Assembly (NCBI RefSeq): GCF_000004195.4
Contig: NC_030677.2
Location: 175,944,019-176,008,018 of the forward strand
DNA from: Xenopus tropicalis
Lineage: Eukaryota; Chordata; Amphibia; Anura; Pipidae
Length of the DNA stretch: 64,000 bases
Direction of reading: 5' to 3'
In this document: positions 11,576 through 23,288 of the stretch, in pieces
Numbering within the stretch: position 1 is the first letter of the stretch
Layout of the letters: each line of letters opens with the position of its first letter
Made by a program: the position numbers and the translations under genes
Notes under the pieces: model-generated
Database searches by the model: none
What the model was told of the DNA's origin: nothing
The model's input: the letters and a program-made list of their open reading frames with translations, nothing else

Positions 11576-12043
11576 TTAAAGAAGAAGGAAAGGCATTTTG
11601 GTATTTTATTGTTAATAGATTAGCCACAATAGTGCAAGCTAGAACACTATATTTATTCTGTAGAAAGCTTCACCATACCTGAGTTAACAGCTCCCTGTGT
11701 TTGTTTAAGATATCAGCTGCCATTTTAGCTTGGTCTTAGTAACTTCCGTGCTGCTGGTAGCACAGATCACTGCAGAGAGGGGAGGGGGAGAGAGCAGAGA
11801 TAGAAGGGGATGACAAAAAATTAAGGGGGGGGAGAAGAGCAAGCTTGCAGACTCGTGCTGTGCCCTAAAGGATGTTTCTGAGGGGAAGGAAGTCGGAAGA
11901 ACATGTGTACAGAAAAGTAGAAATTAAATCCTGAGTTTCTGTTGATAGAGAACAAAGCAGCTTTTCTGTGAGTGCTTATGGCTGTATTTACATAGACCTT
12001 TCTGATAAAGCTTACTTAGTTTTTACCTTTACTTCTCCTTTAA
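11576..12043 (+). mobile_element. T2-type MITE
   Basis: TTAAAGAAGAAGGAAAGG at the left and CTTCTCCTTTAA at the right form TTAA-flanked inverted termini. Internal landmarks shared with the copies at 16130 and 40559 are AACACTATATTTATTCTG, GCTGCCATTTTAGCTTGGTC and CATAGACCTTTCTGA. It has no coding capacity. Confidence 0.8.
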
Positions 12044-13243
12044 AGGCTGAAACAGATCTTCTGGTAAATTCCAAATATAAAGGCTCGGAATGAACTATTT
12101 ATACACTAGATTTCCACTGGAATTTACTGCAAAATTATACACTCTTGGAAGAAGCTGTAAATTTGCATAAGGAACTTAAGTACCATTTACGCCTGGCTTC
12201 ACAGGTATTTCTCAGTTTATATTACTGTGTGTACTGTGGTTGCTGTGTAAATGTAGGGCTCCTTTTTTGACAGTTTTGGAAATTTAAGATGTTGGCCTAA
12301 AAAACTCATTAAGTACATATTTAAATGCCCGCTTATTGAAAGCTTTATATCAAATATAAAAAATAAGTGTTTGGATTCTCTGTAATATGATTTCTAGTTA
12401 CTAGTGCTAAGAGAAATTTAAGTGCCTAACAAACATGATTTTTTTTAATACAGACATTTTTGCAGTTCAGTTTTTTTATAAGAAATGTGTGAAGTGATTT
12501 ATGCTTTTTATCCACAACACATTTTTGTGCCTGAATGCTCAGCTGAACTTGCTCATTGCTTTTCTTTCTTTGCATGATTGAAAACAACTTTGAAAATGTT
12601 TCTTGGAGGTTACCGTAACTACACATATTTCTCACATTTCTGTCAGGTTTCATAGCAGAAATCTCTCTTAGTCTTAATGTTTGATAATATTGTTTTGCAT
12701 TCATTTTGTCTGCCATCTGGCAAATTAGATTTTCTTTTAGAGGTTTATCATTGCATGAGTTGCCCTGGTAGAAGAACAATTTGCAGTTGAGCCTCAAGGC
12801 AAACCAATTCTAATCATAAATAGCATTTTATGATAAAAATAAAAAAACAGCTTTTGAGTGACTGTGCTAAAATACTTTATTGGAAATGATTTCTCTTTTC
12901 TCAGTTTTAAGTGTGTACAAACTCCTCCCCCACATAAACATTACCTGCAAAATGGTACATAACTTGAAAGGGCCTTGATGGAAGTCTGCAGTGTCATAGC
13001 ATTTAGATAGGATCAATGGAGGTCAGACCTCTAGTCTTCCTAAAGGCTTGATTTTTTCCCAATCAGTTTATCAATACACCGCATATGAGTAAAAAAAAAT
13101 CATGGATTAATCTGCTCTAATTCTTTCTTCTCTCAACATAATGCTCTGTTAATGTCCTATTTTTCATGATTCTCTAATAGTCAGAACAAGGCCATTACTA
13201 ACTAACTAAGTTTTTTCTATCTCTGTACTCTTTTGTGACACTA
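12044..13243. other. No gene recognised
   Basis: Unique-looking AT-rich DNA. A 123-codon open frame lies on the minus strand at 12426-12797. It has no domain I recognise, no splice or promoter context I can support, and ordinary AT-rich composition, so I do not call it a gene. Confidence 0.4.
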
Positions 13244-13450
13244 GGGGGCACATTTACTAAATTTCATTTTATTCTGGCCTTGAAAGTCGTATAAACTCGA
13301 CACGGTATAAATTTGAATTTAACTCGATCATTGCTGTATTTATAAAATGTCATGATAATGCTTGAATCGTTCGAATGAAAATTTTGAGTTTACATCGAAA
13401 ATCCCAAATTTTTCGAGTTGAAAGCATTGTTAAAACTCAGAAAATTCGAG
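13244..13450 (+). mobile_element. MITE fragment, GGGGCACATTTACTAA end
   Basis: The left terminus GGGGGCACATTTACTAAAT is followed by repeated ACTCGA and TTCGA motifs typical of one arm of the frog hairpin MITEs. The second arm and right terminus are not seen, so this is a partial copy. Confidence 0.45.
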
Positions 13451-13949
13451 TTTAAATGGACATACGTTTCCATGAATCCTCTTTATTTTCCCCAAACAGG
13501 AATTGCTTCAGCAAACATTTTAGAAGCATTGGCACTCTTGGAAAACAATAATGTGTTTAAGTTTCACTTTAAACTGGGGGAAACTAAAAACAATGATGGG
13601 ATTAAGTTCACCTTAAAAAGTGTGAAACTGAAAACAACCAGATCACTAAGTAAATACCGACCAGGATAGCTGGTGTACTAAAAGCTAAATAACTGAAGAA
13701 CCACAAAAAAACTAAATATGAAGACCAGTTGCAAAATGCCACAGCATATCAATAGCTACATGTTACTAAAAGTTTATTTAAAGGTGACCAACCCCATTTA
13801 AGGCTGCTCTAAGAATTTGTACCCAGGCCAAATGTACATTAATTAATGCAAAGAGCAATCTATTTTTTATGGATCCTTGGCAGCATGTAGAAGTTGATGG
13901 GTTACAATGATGGATGAATAAACCCTGCTGCCATTGTATGATGCTATGG

Positions 13950-14229
13950 CAGGGATCCCCAGCCTTTTTTACCTGTGAGCCACATTCAAATGTAAAAGAG
14001 TTGAGAGCAAACATGAAAAATGCTCATGGGGTTACAAATAGGGGCTCTGATTGGTAGCCCCTATGTGGACTGGCAGCCTGTATGGTAGTACACCTGGTTC
14101 TTATGCAACCACAACTTGTCCAAAAGCCAGGAATTCAAAAATAAGCTCCTGCTTTGAGGCCACTGGGAGCAACATCCAGGGGACTGGTGAGCAACGTGTT
14201 ACTTATGAGCCACTGGTTGTGGATCACTG
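13950..14229 (+). mobile_element. hAT MITE with perfect 8-bp target duplication
   Basis: The 280-bp element begins CAGGGATCCCCAGCC and ends GGATCACTG. It is flanked on both sides by TGCTATGG (13942-13949 and 14230-14237), an exact 8-bp duplication characteristic of hAT transposons. It contains GTGAGCCACATTCAAATG and AGGGGCTCTGATTGG and has no coding capacity. The intact duplication suggests a relatively recent insertion. Confidence 0.85.
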
Positions 14230-14571
14230 TGCTATGGTGTTGTGCCTGGTAAGTGGAGCCTTCATCAACCTCTGATAACAGATGGTATCAAACAGTTGTT
14301 TCACTGTTTCCATAAGGCATAGGTTTTTGAGTGGGAATAGTGTGTATTGGACAAAGGAGGAGAAAGATATGTAGCCTCTTCACATTTTCATTGAACTTAT
14401 CTAATAATTACAATGGCTTTACTTTGTAATATGTGTTACTATGTTGATAGAATAACATACATATATTGTATCCACTTACTATGAAGATTTGTAATTATCC
14501 AGGTCATAATATATGGTATCTAGTAGAATTAAGTTAAAGCAAATGGAGTTCAACTAACAAAGCAACTCTTT

Positions 14572-15102
14572 GGGGCACATTTACTAACCCACGAACGGGC
14601 CGAATGCGTCCGATTGCGTTTTTTTCGTAATAATCGGTATTTTGCGATTTTTTCGGAAAATTGTCACGACTTTTTCGTTACCAATACGATTTGTGCGAAA
14701 AAACGCAAGTTTTTCGTAGCCATTCCGAAAGTTGCGCAAAATCTTGCGATTTTTCGTAGCGTTAAAACTTGCGTGAAAAGTCGCGATTTTTCGTAGCGTT
14801 AAAACTTGCGCGAAACATCGCGCCTTTTAAGTTTTAATGCTACGGAAAAGGCGCGACTTTTCGCGCAAGTTTTACCGCTACGAAAAAAATCGCAAGATTT
14901 TGCGCAACCTTCGGAATGGCTACGAAAAACTCGCGTTTTTTTCGCGCAAATCGTATTGGTAACGAAAAAGTCGCGATAATTTCCGAAAAGTCGTAAAGTC
15001 GCCGAAAAAATCGCAAAAAATACGAAAAAGTCGCAAAATGTTCGTTTTCCAATCGGAATTTTTCCAATTCGGTTGGAATTCGTGTCTTAGTAAATCAGCC
15101 CC
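14572..15102. mobile_element. Foldback MITE, GGGGCACATTTACTAA family, copy 2
   Basis: The ends are GGGGCACATTTACTAACC and TTAGTAAATCAGCCCC. The 0.53-kb body is an inverted repeat with its centre near 14825 (GCGCCTTTTAAGTTTTAA). Arms are built from short TTTTTCGTA and TACGAAAAA modules, as in copies 1 and 3. CpG-rich and non-coding. Confidence 0.8.
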
Positions 15103-16129
15103 TTTGAGTGGTGCAAAGTTTTCAAGAAAAAAATCAGAAAGTCCAGTTGCTTTAGACTTAATTCTACTAGATATCTTACTAAATTGTAATTTTACTGCTA
15201 ATCCACAGACACCTGGTGATACCTCTTCTCTTGGAGTGAATGTGTCAATAAGGTGACATGGTTGAGATGAGGTCATTTTTCGTCTGGCAGGAGGAACAAC
15301 TCTATATTCTATAATTGTGCTTTATTGGCAGGTATTCCAAATTATAGTGCTACTGCATTCTTTGGTGGGGTTCATTATGCCTGCAAAAGATGTCCGACCA
15401 ATAGTATTCTCTCTCTCTCATCTTAAGTGCCATTAAATTAAATCAATCATATTCCTTTCCTTGATAGATCATTATGTTATTTTACTGCAAAGAACTCTTT
15501 TGGTACTAGCTGCGAAATTCATCTTACTCAAATGCTCTACTGGATACTATTTTTTATCTCTTTAATATAATTTGAAAGTAAAATGTACATATTTAAAAAT
15601 ATTCTTAGTCTCATCTGATACAGGAGGACAGCTGCTCAGCTGATATTGTAAGATGATTTATTAATATCCTGTGTCTGTGCAAGAGTTCCGCTAGCCGCTT
15701 CTTTCAGATAATTCAGACGCAGAGCAAATTACCTAACTTTTATACTTTACTTACATGGTTATGTGTTTTGCTTTATCCAAGCAAACACTTTTGGTAAAGA
15801 AATAAACATGAGAAACATTCTGTAGATTCATTTTATATCTATTTTTTAATAAAATATCTGATCTGTCAATAGTAAGCAAATGAAATGTGAGATATATATA
15901 TATATATATATACAGCAACACAGTTTACACTAAACTAATATAATAGCAGCAATTGCTAGATTTCATTCATGGTACTGGTTGCATCATGCTGTAGTGGTGC
16001 TTTTCATCAGCAGCAAGACTGTAGCAAGAGAACCTGTTTCAGTCTGCTAAAAAATGAAGCTTGGGCAAAAGATGATCCCAAACAAAAGGCTAAAATTACA
16101 TTTTAGAAGTGCAAAAACAAAAAGATAAC
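15103..16129. other. No gene recognised; (TA)n tract
   Basis: AT-rich DNA without a recognisable gene. A simple (TA)n tract lies at about 15893-15912. Confidence 0.45.
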
Positions 16130-16458
16130 TTAAAGGAGAAGAAAAGGTAAAAACTAAGTAAGCTTTATCAGAAAGGTATATATAAATACAGCCATAAGCA
16201 CTTCTCCCCCCTCCCATAAGAATTCATAAAACGCACTGCCTCCACCCTTAGGAATGCGTAATCGGGGCTACCAACGGCTAGAGCTGCAGCAGGAAGCTAT
16301 GAAGACCAAGCTAAAATGGCAGCTGTAATCTTAAACAAACAAAGAAAGCTTCTAGGGCTCTATACTCAGGTATGGTAATAAATATAGCGTTCTAGGTGGC
16401 ACTAATATGGCGAATCTGTTGGCAGTAAAATGCCAAAATGACTTTCCTTCTCCTTTAA
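16130..16458 (-). mobile_element. T2-type MITE, reverse orientation
   Basis: TTAAAGGAGAAGAAAAGG at the left and CCTTCTCCTTTAA at the right, flanked by TTAA. It is inverted relative to the 11576 and 40559 copies: AACTAAGTAAGCTTTATC comes first here and is last there. Non-coding. Confidence 0.8.
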
Positions 16459-17883
16459 AACAGCTCTGTCAAAGCCCCGATCTGTATCCAAAAGAGAATT
16501 TGGTCACTATTTGTAAGCTGAGGCACACAAGCATTAGCTGAACAACCTGGTGCAGATAAATGCCTGAAATAGTTGGCTGAAATACCTTCCAATATGCAAT
16601 GTTGCTAGATACATAAAGTGTGCCTCTACTAAGTATTTTGGGGCAGATATATCAACATTCAAATTTCAGTTTTACCATGGTTTGTTTTTTTGCACTGAAG
16701 CTCACAAATTCAGCTTGGAGATTCTAAAACTCAAATGTAAAAATTTGGCATCTAGAAGCTGGTGAGTTAATGTAGAAGACAATGGATGTTGTCCTAGCGA
16801 AATTCCAGCAATGTTTTCAATTTGAGGTTTTTTTTTTGAGATGGTAGTTTTATTTAAAATGATGCGACTGTTCTGAGTTTTTTTTGTTTTTGTAAGTGAT
16901 TGGGTTTTCAACATTTAAGGTTTTTAAATTAAAAAAACTTATTTTTTATATATATATATTATAATTATATAATTTACAAATCTGAATTTTCACCATGTGT
17001 GGCGATCCACATTTAAGAAATATAAAACACATTCTGCTCAATAAAAACTTTGATTAAAGCGGTAAATACATTGATAAATGTGTCAAGTCAATAAATAAAC
17101 TCGTTTTAGTCTGTTTTCCCTCTATATTATTACATTTGATATTTAGTAGTAGACTTTAGTAGACTAATCTAGGAAGTGTCAGCCTGTTGTGTAGCTTAAT
17201 AATCGGTTGGTCTTGTCCATCACTTTCTGGTGATGAATATACTAGTTACACTCACCATTGCATCCCAAATACTGAACATTTCTTCTTTTTTTGTTCTTGT
17301 TTTTTTATGACTCACATTTCCTCTTCTCTCCTTCTGATATACTATATGCTATGCATCTCTGTCTCTTAAAGTCTCTCTGTGCATATATTAAGTACTTTCT
17401 CGGTTTCTCACAGCTTTGTAACAATTTCATCTACAGAATGAATTGTTGCTTCAAACAACTAACAATTCAGTGCAATTTTCTGTACATTCCTACTATGATT
17501 TTTCAGAGGCTTTTACTATTTATAAAAACAACATTTTAAATGGAAAATGATTGATGCTATAGTTGTGTTTTTAAGAACAGACACCATGGTTTGAAACACA
17601 TTTATGTCTTTTAGAATCTGTACAATTTACTGTCCTTAGAAGAGAGGGGAAATAAATGTTGAAAGCTACACTAAAAGTTCTAGACAAGTTTTTAATCTTA
17701 GGGAAAAAGCCTGGTATATAAATGTTTTGATAAGGAAACAGTTTGGTTGGTCAAACAACCATACTCCACTTTGCTAATGAACCACCTATTTTAATGCAGA
17801 ATTGAAATTTAATTACAATATTTAGGAACCTGAAATATGCAATTCAGTTTATAATTTAGATAAAAAATAAGGCAGAATCTTGT
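16459..17883. other. No gene recognised; possible degraded MITE
   Basis: A GGGGCAGATATATCAA sequence near 16640 resembles a hairpin-MITE terminus, but no partner end is clear. The rest is AT-rich and carries no gene I can support. Confidence 0.35.
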
Positions 17884-18651
17884 CAACTGTATAGTTACAT
17901 AGGGTTGAAAAAAAGAAAGACCAAACCAATACTGACCTATCTATATACTCATATACAGACCCATACTGACCTATCTATACACTCACATACAGACCCACAC
18001 TGACCTATCTATATACTCACATACAGACCCATACTGACCTATCTATCCACTCACATACAGACCCATACTGACCTATCTGTTTACTCACATACAGACCCAT
18101 ACTGACATATCTATATACTCACATACAGACCCATACTGACCTATCTATACACTCACATATAGACCCATACTGACCTATCTATGCACTCACATACAGACCC
18201 ATACTGACCTATCTATACACTCACATACATAAACCATATATACCAACATCAATACTAATAGTAAATATTAGTATCACAATAGCCTTGGATACTAGGCTTG
18301 TTCAAGAACTCATCCAAGCCCCTTTTATAGGCATTAACAGAATTTGCCATTACAACATAACTAGGAAGGGCATTCCTCAACCTCTCTGCCCTCACTGTGA
18401 AAAACCACCTGCGCTGCTTCCGTTCCCGTTTTATGGGAAAAAAGAACACCCCCTATCTGCCTATAATCCCCTCTAATGTAATTGTACAGAGTAATCATGC
18501 CCCCTTACAAGTGCCTTTTTTTTCCAGAGAAAACAACCCCAACCCTGACAGTCTAACCTCATAGTTTAAATCTTCTATCCCCTTTACGAGTTTAGTTACA
18601 GTCTCTGTACTCCCTCCAGCTCATTAATATCCTTCTTAAGGACTGGAGATT
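17884..18651 (-). mobile_element. CR1/L2-like LINE 3' fragment
   Basis: On the minus strand this is the end of a non-LTR retrotransposon ORF2 and its 3' UTR. The last coding stretch (about 18449-18255) contains RRWFFTVRAERLRNALPSY and VNAYKRGLDEFLNKPSIQGY, nearly the same as the fragment at 28496-29150. The 3' UTR ends near 17892 with the tail motif TTTTTTTCAACCCTATGTAA. A 34-bp tandem array sits in the 3' UTR. Upstream, the LINE part begins abruptly at TCCAGTCCTTAAGAAGGA, joined to a 5S rRNA-like sequence. Frame breaks show that it is dead. Confidence 0.7.
17925..18235. repeat. 34-bp tandem array in a LINE 3' UTR, about 9 copies
   Basis: The unit contains ACCTATCTATAYACTCACAT and ACAGACCCATACTG. 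The motif AGACCCA recurs at 17957, 17991, 18025, 18059, 18093, 18127, 18161 and 18195, that is every 34 bp. The related LINE tail at 29440 has the nearby sequence AAGGTCAGTATAAG only once. Confidence 0.9.
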
Positions 18652-18766
18652 AAACCTACGACACCTACTATTCCCAGGCGGTCTCCCATTCAACTATTAA
18701 CCAGGCCCGGCCCTGCTTTTGAGATCAGATGAGATTGGGCTCTTTTCAGGTGGTGCGGCCATAGGC
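18652..18766 (-). pseudogene. 5S rRNA pseudogene
   Basis: The minus strand reads GCCTATGGCCGCACCACCTG at the 5' end and TGGGAGACCGCCTGGGAATA plus GTAGGTGTCGTAGG at the 3' end, in the right order and spacing for the 120-nt vertebrate 5S rRNA. A few bases are lost in the A-box area (AAAAGCAGGG where AAGCCAAGCAGGG is usual), while the C-box is well kept. It runs directly into the LINE 3' fragment on the same strand, so it is best read as the 5' part of a 5S-LINE chimera or a 5S-headed SINE, not a gene of a 5S cluster. Confidence 0.85.
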
Positions 18767-20257
18767 AACTGTAGACAGATTCCAGAAACTCTTCACTGAA
18801 GAGGTAATTCAACATGCATTATCCATGATGTACAATTTTTTTGTATATCCCCAGTTTTAAAGTTTTAAATAGTGAAGTGTTTGCACAATGATTCAGTACT
18901 TCCAAGTGATAAGAGGTAGTAGAAATGTGGATGCCCTGTGAAGGATTACCTGTTATCCCAAAGCTGGGCTGGGAGGTAATAAAGAATGCCTGCATTGTAG
19001 GACAACACTGGTGTAGAAAAACTTCCTCAAGGCATCTCATTTTTAATTGAACTTTTGAATTAAAGCATATGCCTTAAATACTTTGGCCTGTGGGTTTGCT
19101 GAGGAAAACAACAGACATGTACAGTAGGTGCATATTTAATGACAGAGGCAAAGTTTTTGTTTGTGTGTCCCCTTTAATGCTTAACCATTATTTATTTCGT
19201 ATTAGTTTTTAACAGGGAATTCAGCTGAATTCAGCCATTACATTTGAAAGTTTGAGGTGAACTGAATGGTAAGAATGAATGTTAATGTTATTTTCTGTCT
19301 CTCTTTGACTCCAGAGTGCTCTATTTCATAATATATAGTGAATAAAAGGTGGTGTACATCTTTTTTTAGTATATTTACTAGAGTTATCTCTAGTGATATT
19401 ATAGAAAAGAGGGCTAATTTACTAAAGGAAGGTGCAGAGCAAAGTGCTGAATTGGGTCCGTCCAAATGCTTTTTGTCAATATAGCATCAGCCAATAAATA
19501 TAAGAAATGGAGTCTATAGGAGATGGCCTTCCTGTAATTCGGAGCTTTCTGGATAACGTGTCTCTGGATAATGAATCCCATATGTGTACTTGAAATTACT
19601 TCATAAATGAGCCCTACTATGAGTTTATTTGTGTAAATGAAACAACTTTAACATTACATTCTTAAAAATAAATAAAGCCTTACATTTCATTCGTTATCGG
19701 TAAATTGTTTAATGACATTTTTTGTAGTGTTTAGAATTAAAGTTCTTGGAATTAAGTACACCAAAAAGAAAATTGTACTGTAATTAATAAATATGTGGGT
19801 GAATAATATTATACAGCCTACACTAACTTCACAAAATACAAAGAGGTGCAGTACTTGGAATGGAAGTAAAAGGAACATTTCATTATATAGTTCAAATGTA
19901 TTTTTGTAAAGTTATTGTTGATGCAAAAAAACATATTTTCTTCTAATTCCTTCTAACTGTTAAATGAATTGGTTCCAGGGATGGGAAAAGTGGAAACTAT
20001 TACAGCTGAAATTGTACTTTAACAACAGGGCATCACTGTTGTGCATGATCAAAACTCTCTTTTATAGGTTTAAAAAAGTGGGATTTATGGATAGAAGGGA
20101 GATTAAGTCATTTCCTCTAAGGCTAATTTTTACAATAAATGTGTAAAAACTGTTATAAGTATCATCTGTTTATGGGCTCAGAATATTGAACTGGTTTTGT
20201 TATGAAACATACTTACAAAATAAAGGTAAATGATAGCTTCAATAAAAAGATGTGTTA
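18767..20257. other. No gene recognised; one repeat fragment
   Basis: Only a fragment of the ACAGGTATGGG family (about 19500-19590, GGAGTCTATAGGAGATGGCC followed by GAGCTTTCTGGATAA) is recognisable here. Confidence 0.45.
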
Positions 20258-20560
20258 TGTATACCTGTAAGGGTTATCCAGAATGCTCAGGACCTGAGGG
20301 TTTCTGGATATAGGATCTTTCTGTAATTTGGATCTCCATACCTTAACGGACCTAAAAAATCATTTAAACCCAATAGTATTCATTTGCCTTCAAAAAGGAT
20401 TAATTATATATTAATTAGGATTAAATACAAGGATCTGTTTTATTATTACAGATAAAAAAGAAATAATTTTTGAAAATTGGAATTATTTGTTTATAATGGA
20501 GTCTATGGGAGATGATCTTCCCATAATTCAGAACTTTTTGATAATGAGCTTCCGTTTATT
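20258..20560 (-). mobile_element. ACAGGTATGGG-family transposon, reversed copy
   Basis: The ACCTGTAAGGGTTATCCAGA start, the GGATCTCCATACCTTAA block and GGAGTCTATGGGAGATGATC match the family read in reverse. The right terminus is diverged past GATAATGAGCTTCC. Confidence 0.65.
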
Positions 20561-20871
20561 ACTTGATATAGTACAGATCAAAAATCATTAAAGTGAATAA
20601 TGCATAACTTGGGAATGTTCTAAAAATGGACAAGGTTATAAGTTCCATAGTAAGTTATAAATCTAAGATAGTCTATAAAAGGGCTTATAATAGCAGGCAA
20701 GAATGAGTCCCCCATTATTTACAAACTAATACATAGAAAGACCACAAAATGTGCCAATACAGAATAACTTCTCTTCTACCAATAGTGACAGATCCTACCC
20801 TATAAAACGGGCAATACCTTGTAATACAAAAACAGTGGTGTATTTGTTACAATGCCTGCAATAAACAGTAT

Positions 20872-21378
20872 GGGGCACATTTACTAACCCACGAACGGGC
20901 CGAATGCGTCCGATTGCGTTTTTTTCGTAATGATCGGTAATTTTGCGATTTTTTTCGGCGTCTTTACGATTTTTGCGTAAAAACGCAAGTTTTCCGGCGT
21001 CTTTACGATTTTTGCGTAAAAACGCGAGTTTTTCGGCGTCTTTACGAAAGTTGTGCAAAGTCGCGATTTTTTCGTAGCGTTAAAACTTGCGCGAAACGTC
21101 GCGCCTTTTAAGTTTTAACGCTACGAAAAAGGCGCGACTTTGCGCGCAAGTGTTAACGCTACGGAAAAATCGCGACTTTGCGCAACTTTCGTAAAGACGC
21201 CGAAAAACTCGCGTTTTTACGCAAAAATCGTAAAGACGCCGAAAAACTCGCGTTTTTACGCAAAAATCGTAAAGACGCCGAAAAAATCGAAAAAAATAAG
21301 AAAAAGTCGCAAAATGTTCGTTTGCAATCGGAATTTTTCCAATTCGGATTCGAAATCGTGTCTTAGTAAATCAGCCCC
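20872..21378. mobile_element. Foldback MITE, GGGGCACATTTACTAA family, copy 3, with duplicated arm modules
   Basis: The ends are GGGGCACATTTACTAACC and TTAGTAAATCAGCCCC. The right arm carries a 39-bp module (TCGTAAAGACGCCGAAAAAC and the following CGCGTTTTTACGC) twice in tandem at 21189-21266 plus a partial third. The left arm carries the matching inverse modules at about 20957-21051. Copies 1 and 2 do not show this duplication. Non-coding and CpG-rich. Confidence 0.8.
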
Positions 21379-22309
21379 TATATGTAGGGAGGGCCCCCAG
21401 GAAACTAACAGTAAGTAATATCAAAAAAGGATGAAAAACTTTTTTGAATATTTAATTACAGTGCTTAATGGAGATCTATGCTTATTTAAATTCATGGGGA
21501 TTGGTCATAAGTAACTGAATTGGTGAGGAAATAATGGGAAACGAGACATCAAAAGAAAAAGAAAAGTGGATATATAAATTGGGGACGTTAGCACCACAGG
21601 GGGTAATTATAGACATTAATTGGCATGTTTTTTTTATGAATTTGTCTTTATGAACTTTTTTGGTAATTGCCTCCATATCTTATCTTTTCTATCTATTGAG
21701 ATATGATAGATAAAATGTAAATTGGATATTTTATGAAGGTTAAATTATAAAATTATTTTCTCATTCAATCAGGTGAGAGCAGTATGCAGGGTAACTGATC
21801 AGATGTGGTTATTATCCTCTATTAATAGAGGAGTCCAAAAGAACTACTTGGAGCCTCATTTTTATACATATATAATTTTGGATTGGGGGTTGCTGCAAAT
21901 ATGACTGCTGAGATCATGCTGTTCACTTATAGACTCCACATTCTTATTTGTTACCTTTTGGAATTCGCTCTGTGAACTCAGGAACTTTTTAGTTTCAGGA
22001 AACTGATTTAATGGATGAATGGGTTCTTATATATAGCAATCGCTGTTTAAGAAAAATAAATGTGAAATAACTTTAGCCTGGAAAGCATATATTGGATTAA
22101 ATAGATTGCTCCGCAATGGAATTCATTCAGTGTTTGCATTAGTAGGCTGAAAGGTCTATAGCTCAGTTCTAAGACCACCATGACCCCTACACTCCCATGG
22201 CCATGGGTACAGAAAGAGCCTACCGATTTTTTATTGATTCACATCAATTGCACACTGAGTAAATAAACTCTTCTGCCTTTAGAAAGATCAAAGACAGAGG
22301 TAAAGAGAC
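21379..22309. other. No gene recognised
   Basis: AT-rich unique-looking DNA. No open frame longer than about 64 codons and no repeat terminus that I recognise. Confidence 0.45.
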
Positions 22310-22655
22310 TAAAGGCCATACACGAGCAGATCCGCTCGCTTGGCGACACCTACGGGTGGGCGATATCGGGGAGCATTTAGGTAAAAAAAAAAAATAATCC
22401 GATCGTTTGGCCCCAGGGATCGGATTATGTGGGCGGCAATGGGGCAGTCGGATCGGGGACCGCATCAACGAGCCGATGCGGTCCCCGATCCGACCGGATT
22501 TTCTAACCTGGCCGATCGAGATCTGGCCAATTTCAGGCCAGATATCGTTCGGCCAGGCCGCTCTGCTCTCCCCATACACGGGCTGATTAGCTGCCGAATC
22601 GATCTAAGGGACCGATATCGGCAGCTATAGTCGGCCCGTGTATGGGGACCTTTAG
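22310..22655. mobile_element. MITE with TAAAGGYCCATACACG ends
   Basis: The left end TAAAGGCCATACACGAGC and right end CGTGTATGGGGACCTTTA form inverted termini. The interior is rich in CGATC, GGCCGATC and GATCGG and contains an internal inverted segment around 22460-22500 (GATGCGGTCCCCGATCCG). Its high CpG contrasts with the flanks. Non-coding. Confidence 0.65.
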
Positions 22656-23117
22656 AAGAAGTTAGCTGCAAATGAAATCAAGAGAACAATAGCAATATTC
22701 TGTGTTTAAAATATTCAGTGAAAAATATAAAAATAATAGTCAACATGCTGCCATTGGTGACAAATCATTTATTTTTAGAGGCCTATTTATTCTCGCTTTT
22801 CAGTGAAATTTGCACTGAGATAACAAATTCCCACAGTGCAGAGTATAATGATCATAAACACTGTTGGTCCACCAGTTGGGTAAGCATGCTGCTGTGATGA
22901 AATAATATTCTGCTAGAAAGCTCTTTTCCGATCTTACAAAAAGTTATGACCAGAAATATAAGTAGAATTTTTTCTAAAGCTTCCACTGGAGTATCCTTGC
23001 TCCTGGCTGACATCTCGTTCTTTGTAGTATTTGATCTGCAGAGTTTAAAAGTACAATATTCTTCCTTCCAGACTTAGCAGGGTGTCATATATTTTTCTTT
23101 TGCTTAAAAATGTGTTA

Positions 23118-23286
23118 AAATGTGAAACACTGTAGGCTCCACTGGGCAGGGATCTCCTTCCTCTTGTCTCTTTGGCACTTACCACTTAATTATTAATGTA
23201 GCTGTACTTTGTTTTTATTATTGTATTGAATCCTGTTTGTTCTATTATTTTATTCTGCTGTACAGAGCTGTGTATAAGTAGTGATA
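23118..23286 (+). repeat. SINE 3' tail, interrupted by Tc1
   Basis: GGCTCCACTGGGCAGGGATC, then CTTGTCTCTTTGGCAC, then CTGCTGTACAGAGCTGTG match the shared tail of frog SINEs; compare GGGGCAGGGACCTCCGACC and CTACTGTACAGCGCTGCG at 45690-45930. The expected final part (GCGCTTTATAAATAAA) is not seen after the Tc1 transposon, so the tail was already damaged or lost. Confidence 0.55.
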
Positions 23287-23288
23287 TA

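Noticed and set aside
12426..12797. 123-codon minus-strand open frame
   Set aside because: No recognisable domain, no gene context, and composition like the surrounding AT-rich DNA.
18652..18766. Functional 5S rRNA gene
   Set aside because: Bases are missing in the A-box region, the 3' end runs into LINE sequence, and there is no T-run terminator at the right place.
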